Assembly (NCBI GenBank): GCA_001801105.1
Contig: MGWS01000027.1
Location: forward strand, 1-15,165
Length of the DNA stretch: 15,165 nt
Origin: Gallionellales bacterium GWA2_60_18
GTDB lineage: Bacteria; Pseudomonadota; Gammaproteobacteria; Burkholderiales; Gallionellaceae
Direction of reading: 5' to 3'
Within the stretch, counting starts at the first letter, position 1, and the number at the start of each line of letters is the position of its first letter. Of the stretch, positions 14,354 to 15,165 are shown in pieces. The notes beneath the pieces are model-generated. The model did no database searches and was not told the origin of the DNA. It worked only from the letters and a program-made list of their open reading frames with translations. Position numbers and translations under genes: made by a program.

Positions 14354-15165
14354 AAGTATCCTCTTCTCCCTTCATGCTGAGCGCAATCTGGCCTTCGTCG
14401 GCCAGGCGCCGCACAATTTTGAGGATTTCCTTTTGATTGGCTTCTACCTCGCTGAGCCTTACCGGCCCTTTGGCTTCCAGGTCTTCGCGCATCATTTCGG
14501 ATGCGCGTTTTGACATATTCTTGAAAATCTTTTCGCGCAATCCTTCGCTGGCGCCCTTGAGCGCGACAATCAGCGATTCGGACTGGACTTCGCGAAGAAC
14601 GAGCTGGATGCCACGGTCATCGACATCCATCAGGTTTTCGAAGACGAACATCTTGTCTTCAATCTGCTGCGCCAGCTCGGGGTCGTAGTTGCGCACATTT
14701 TCCATCATTTCCGCTTCCAGCGTGCCGCCCATGAAATTGAGAATTTCCGCGGCGGTGCCTACTCCGCCGTGCAGGCTCTTTTTCCCGGTGCCGCCGCCAG
14801 CCATGAGTTTGCCCAGTACGTCGTTAAGTTCGCGTAACGCAACAGGCTGCACCCCGTCCAGCGTGGAAATGCGCAGCAGCACATCGTTGCGGGTGCGCTC
14901 GGTGAGCATTTTCAATATGTCGGCTGCCTGATCCGGCTCCAGGTGAACCAGAATAGTTGCGATGATTTGCGGATGCTCATTGCCGATCATTTCTGCTACT
15001 GCGCCAGGATCCATCCATTTCAGGCTTTCGATGCCGCTGGTATCGCTGTTGTGCATGATGCGGTCCAGCAGCCCCTTGGCCTTGTCGTCACCCAGCGCCT
15101 TGGTGAGCATGCTGCGGATGTAATCGTTGGAGTCCATCCCGATGGTGGTCTTGCCCGATGCCGAA
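14346..15165 (-). CDS. fliG: Flagellar motor switch protein FliG, 5'-truncated by the window edge
   Basis: FliG is the C-ring subunit that contacts the stator and generates torque. The frame stays open to the window edge; upstream of M-D-S it reads S-A-S-G-K-T-T-I-G, so the ATG at 15137 is internal. About 272 residues are visible, with some 60 missing if the protein has the usual length of about 335. Seen are NDYIRSMLTKALG, the GNEHPQIIATIL segment with the EHPQ motif, GVGTAAEILNFMGG, and the C-terminal torque helix (KGASEGLREK, then MMREDLEAKGPVRLSEVE). The charged positions matching enteric K264, R281, D289 and R297 are kept; D288 is replaced by Glu, which preserves charge. Confidence 0.97.
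   Translation of the reverse strand, partial: SASGKTTIGMDSNDYIRSMLTKALGDDKAKGLLDRIMHNSDTSGIESLKWMDPGAVAEMIGNEHPQIIATILVHLEPDQAADILKMLTERTRNDVLLRISTLDGVQPVALRELNDVLGKLMAGGGTGKKSLHGGVGTAAEILNFMGGTLEAEMMENVRNYDPELAQQIEDKMFVFENLMDVDDRGIQLVLREVQSESLIVALKGASEGLREKIFKNMSKRASEMMREDLEAKGPVRLSEVEANQKEILKIVRRLADEGQIALSMKGEEDTYV

Noticed and set aside
15135..15137. ATG at 15137 as the fliG start
   Set aside because: The frame continues upstream to the window edge with sequence typical of FliG before its M-D-S-N-D-Y segment, and the protein would lack its N-terminal domain.
1..15165. Mobile elements, tRNA or rRNA genes, defence or biosynthetic cargo
   Set aside because: Nearly all of the window is accounted for by conserved flagellar genes; no gap exceeds about 110 bp, and I saw no transposase, integrase, tRNA-like fold or attachment site.

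Overview
The window is wholly flagellar and comes from a Gram-negative proteobacterium, most likely a betaproteobacterium. The evidence is P- and L-ring genes, a FlgJ fused to a muramidase domain, fliK to fliR order of the Betaproteobacteria/Gammaproteobacteria type, and moderately high GC. I cannot fix the genus from the sequence alone.

Layout. Positions 1-6131 on the + strand carry flgH (5' end outside the window), flgI, flgJ, flgK and flgL: L-ring, P-ring, rod cap/muramidase and the two hook-filament junction proteins. Positions 6136-15165 on the - strand carry fliG (5' end outside the window), fliH, fliI, fliJ, fliK, fliL, fliM, fliN, fliO, fliP, fliQ and fliR: switch/C-ring, export ATPase complex, hook-length control and export gate. 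The two blocks converge with only 4 bp between the flgL and fliR stops. Most neighbours overlap or lie within about 15 bp. The exceptions are flgH-flgI, flgJ-flgK and fliK-fliL, each with a gap near 90 bp that holds a repeat, a promoter and a terminator-like hairpin respectively.

Regulation. A near-consensus sigma-28 (FliA) promoter precedes flgK, which makes flgKL a likely late unit. A second sigma-28-like match inside fliK, together with a hairpin plus T-tract between fliK and fliL, suggests that fliLMNOPQR can be expressed separately from fliGHIJK.

Unexpected structure. I found no new gene system. The most notable signal is a set of heptanucleotide tandem arrays (RGRCAGA or its complement, period exactly 7 bp) at four places within 700 bp of fliN-fliO-fliP. 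One array holds the fliN stop and the fliO start, two encode the hydrophobic parts of the apparent FliO and FliP signal peptides, and one encodes a linker in FliO. A different heptamer array (YYCGMTC) lies just before flgI. Other points of interest are a 14-residue tandem duplication in the FliN N-terminus, a duplicated beta-domain that makes FlgK long, and a proline-rich insert in FlgL.
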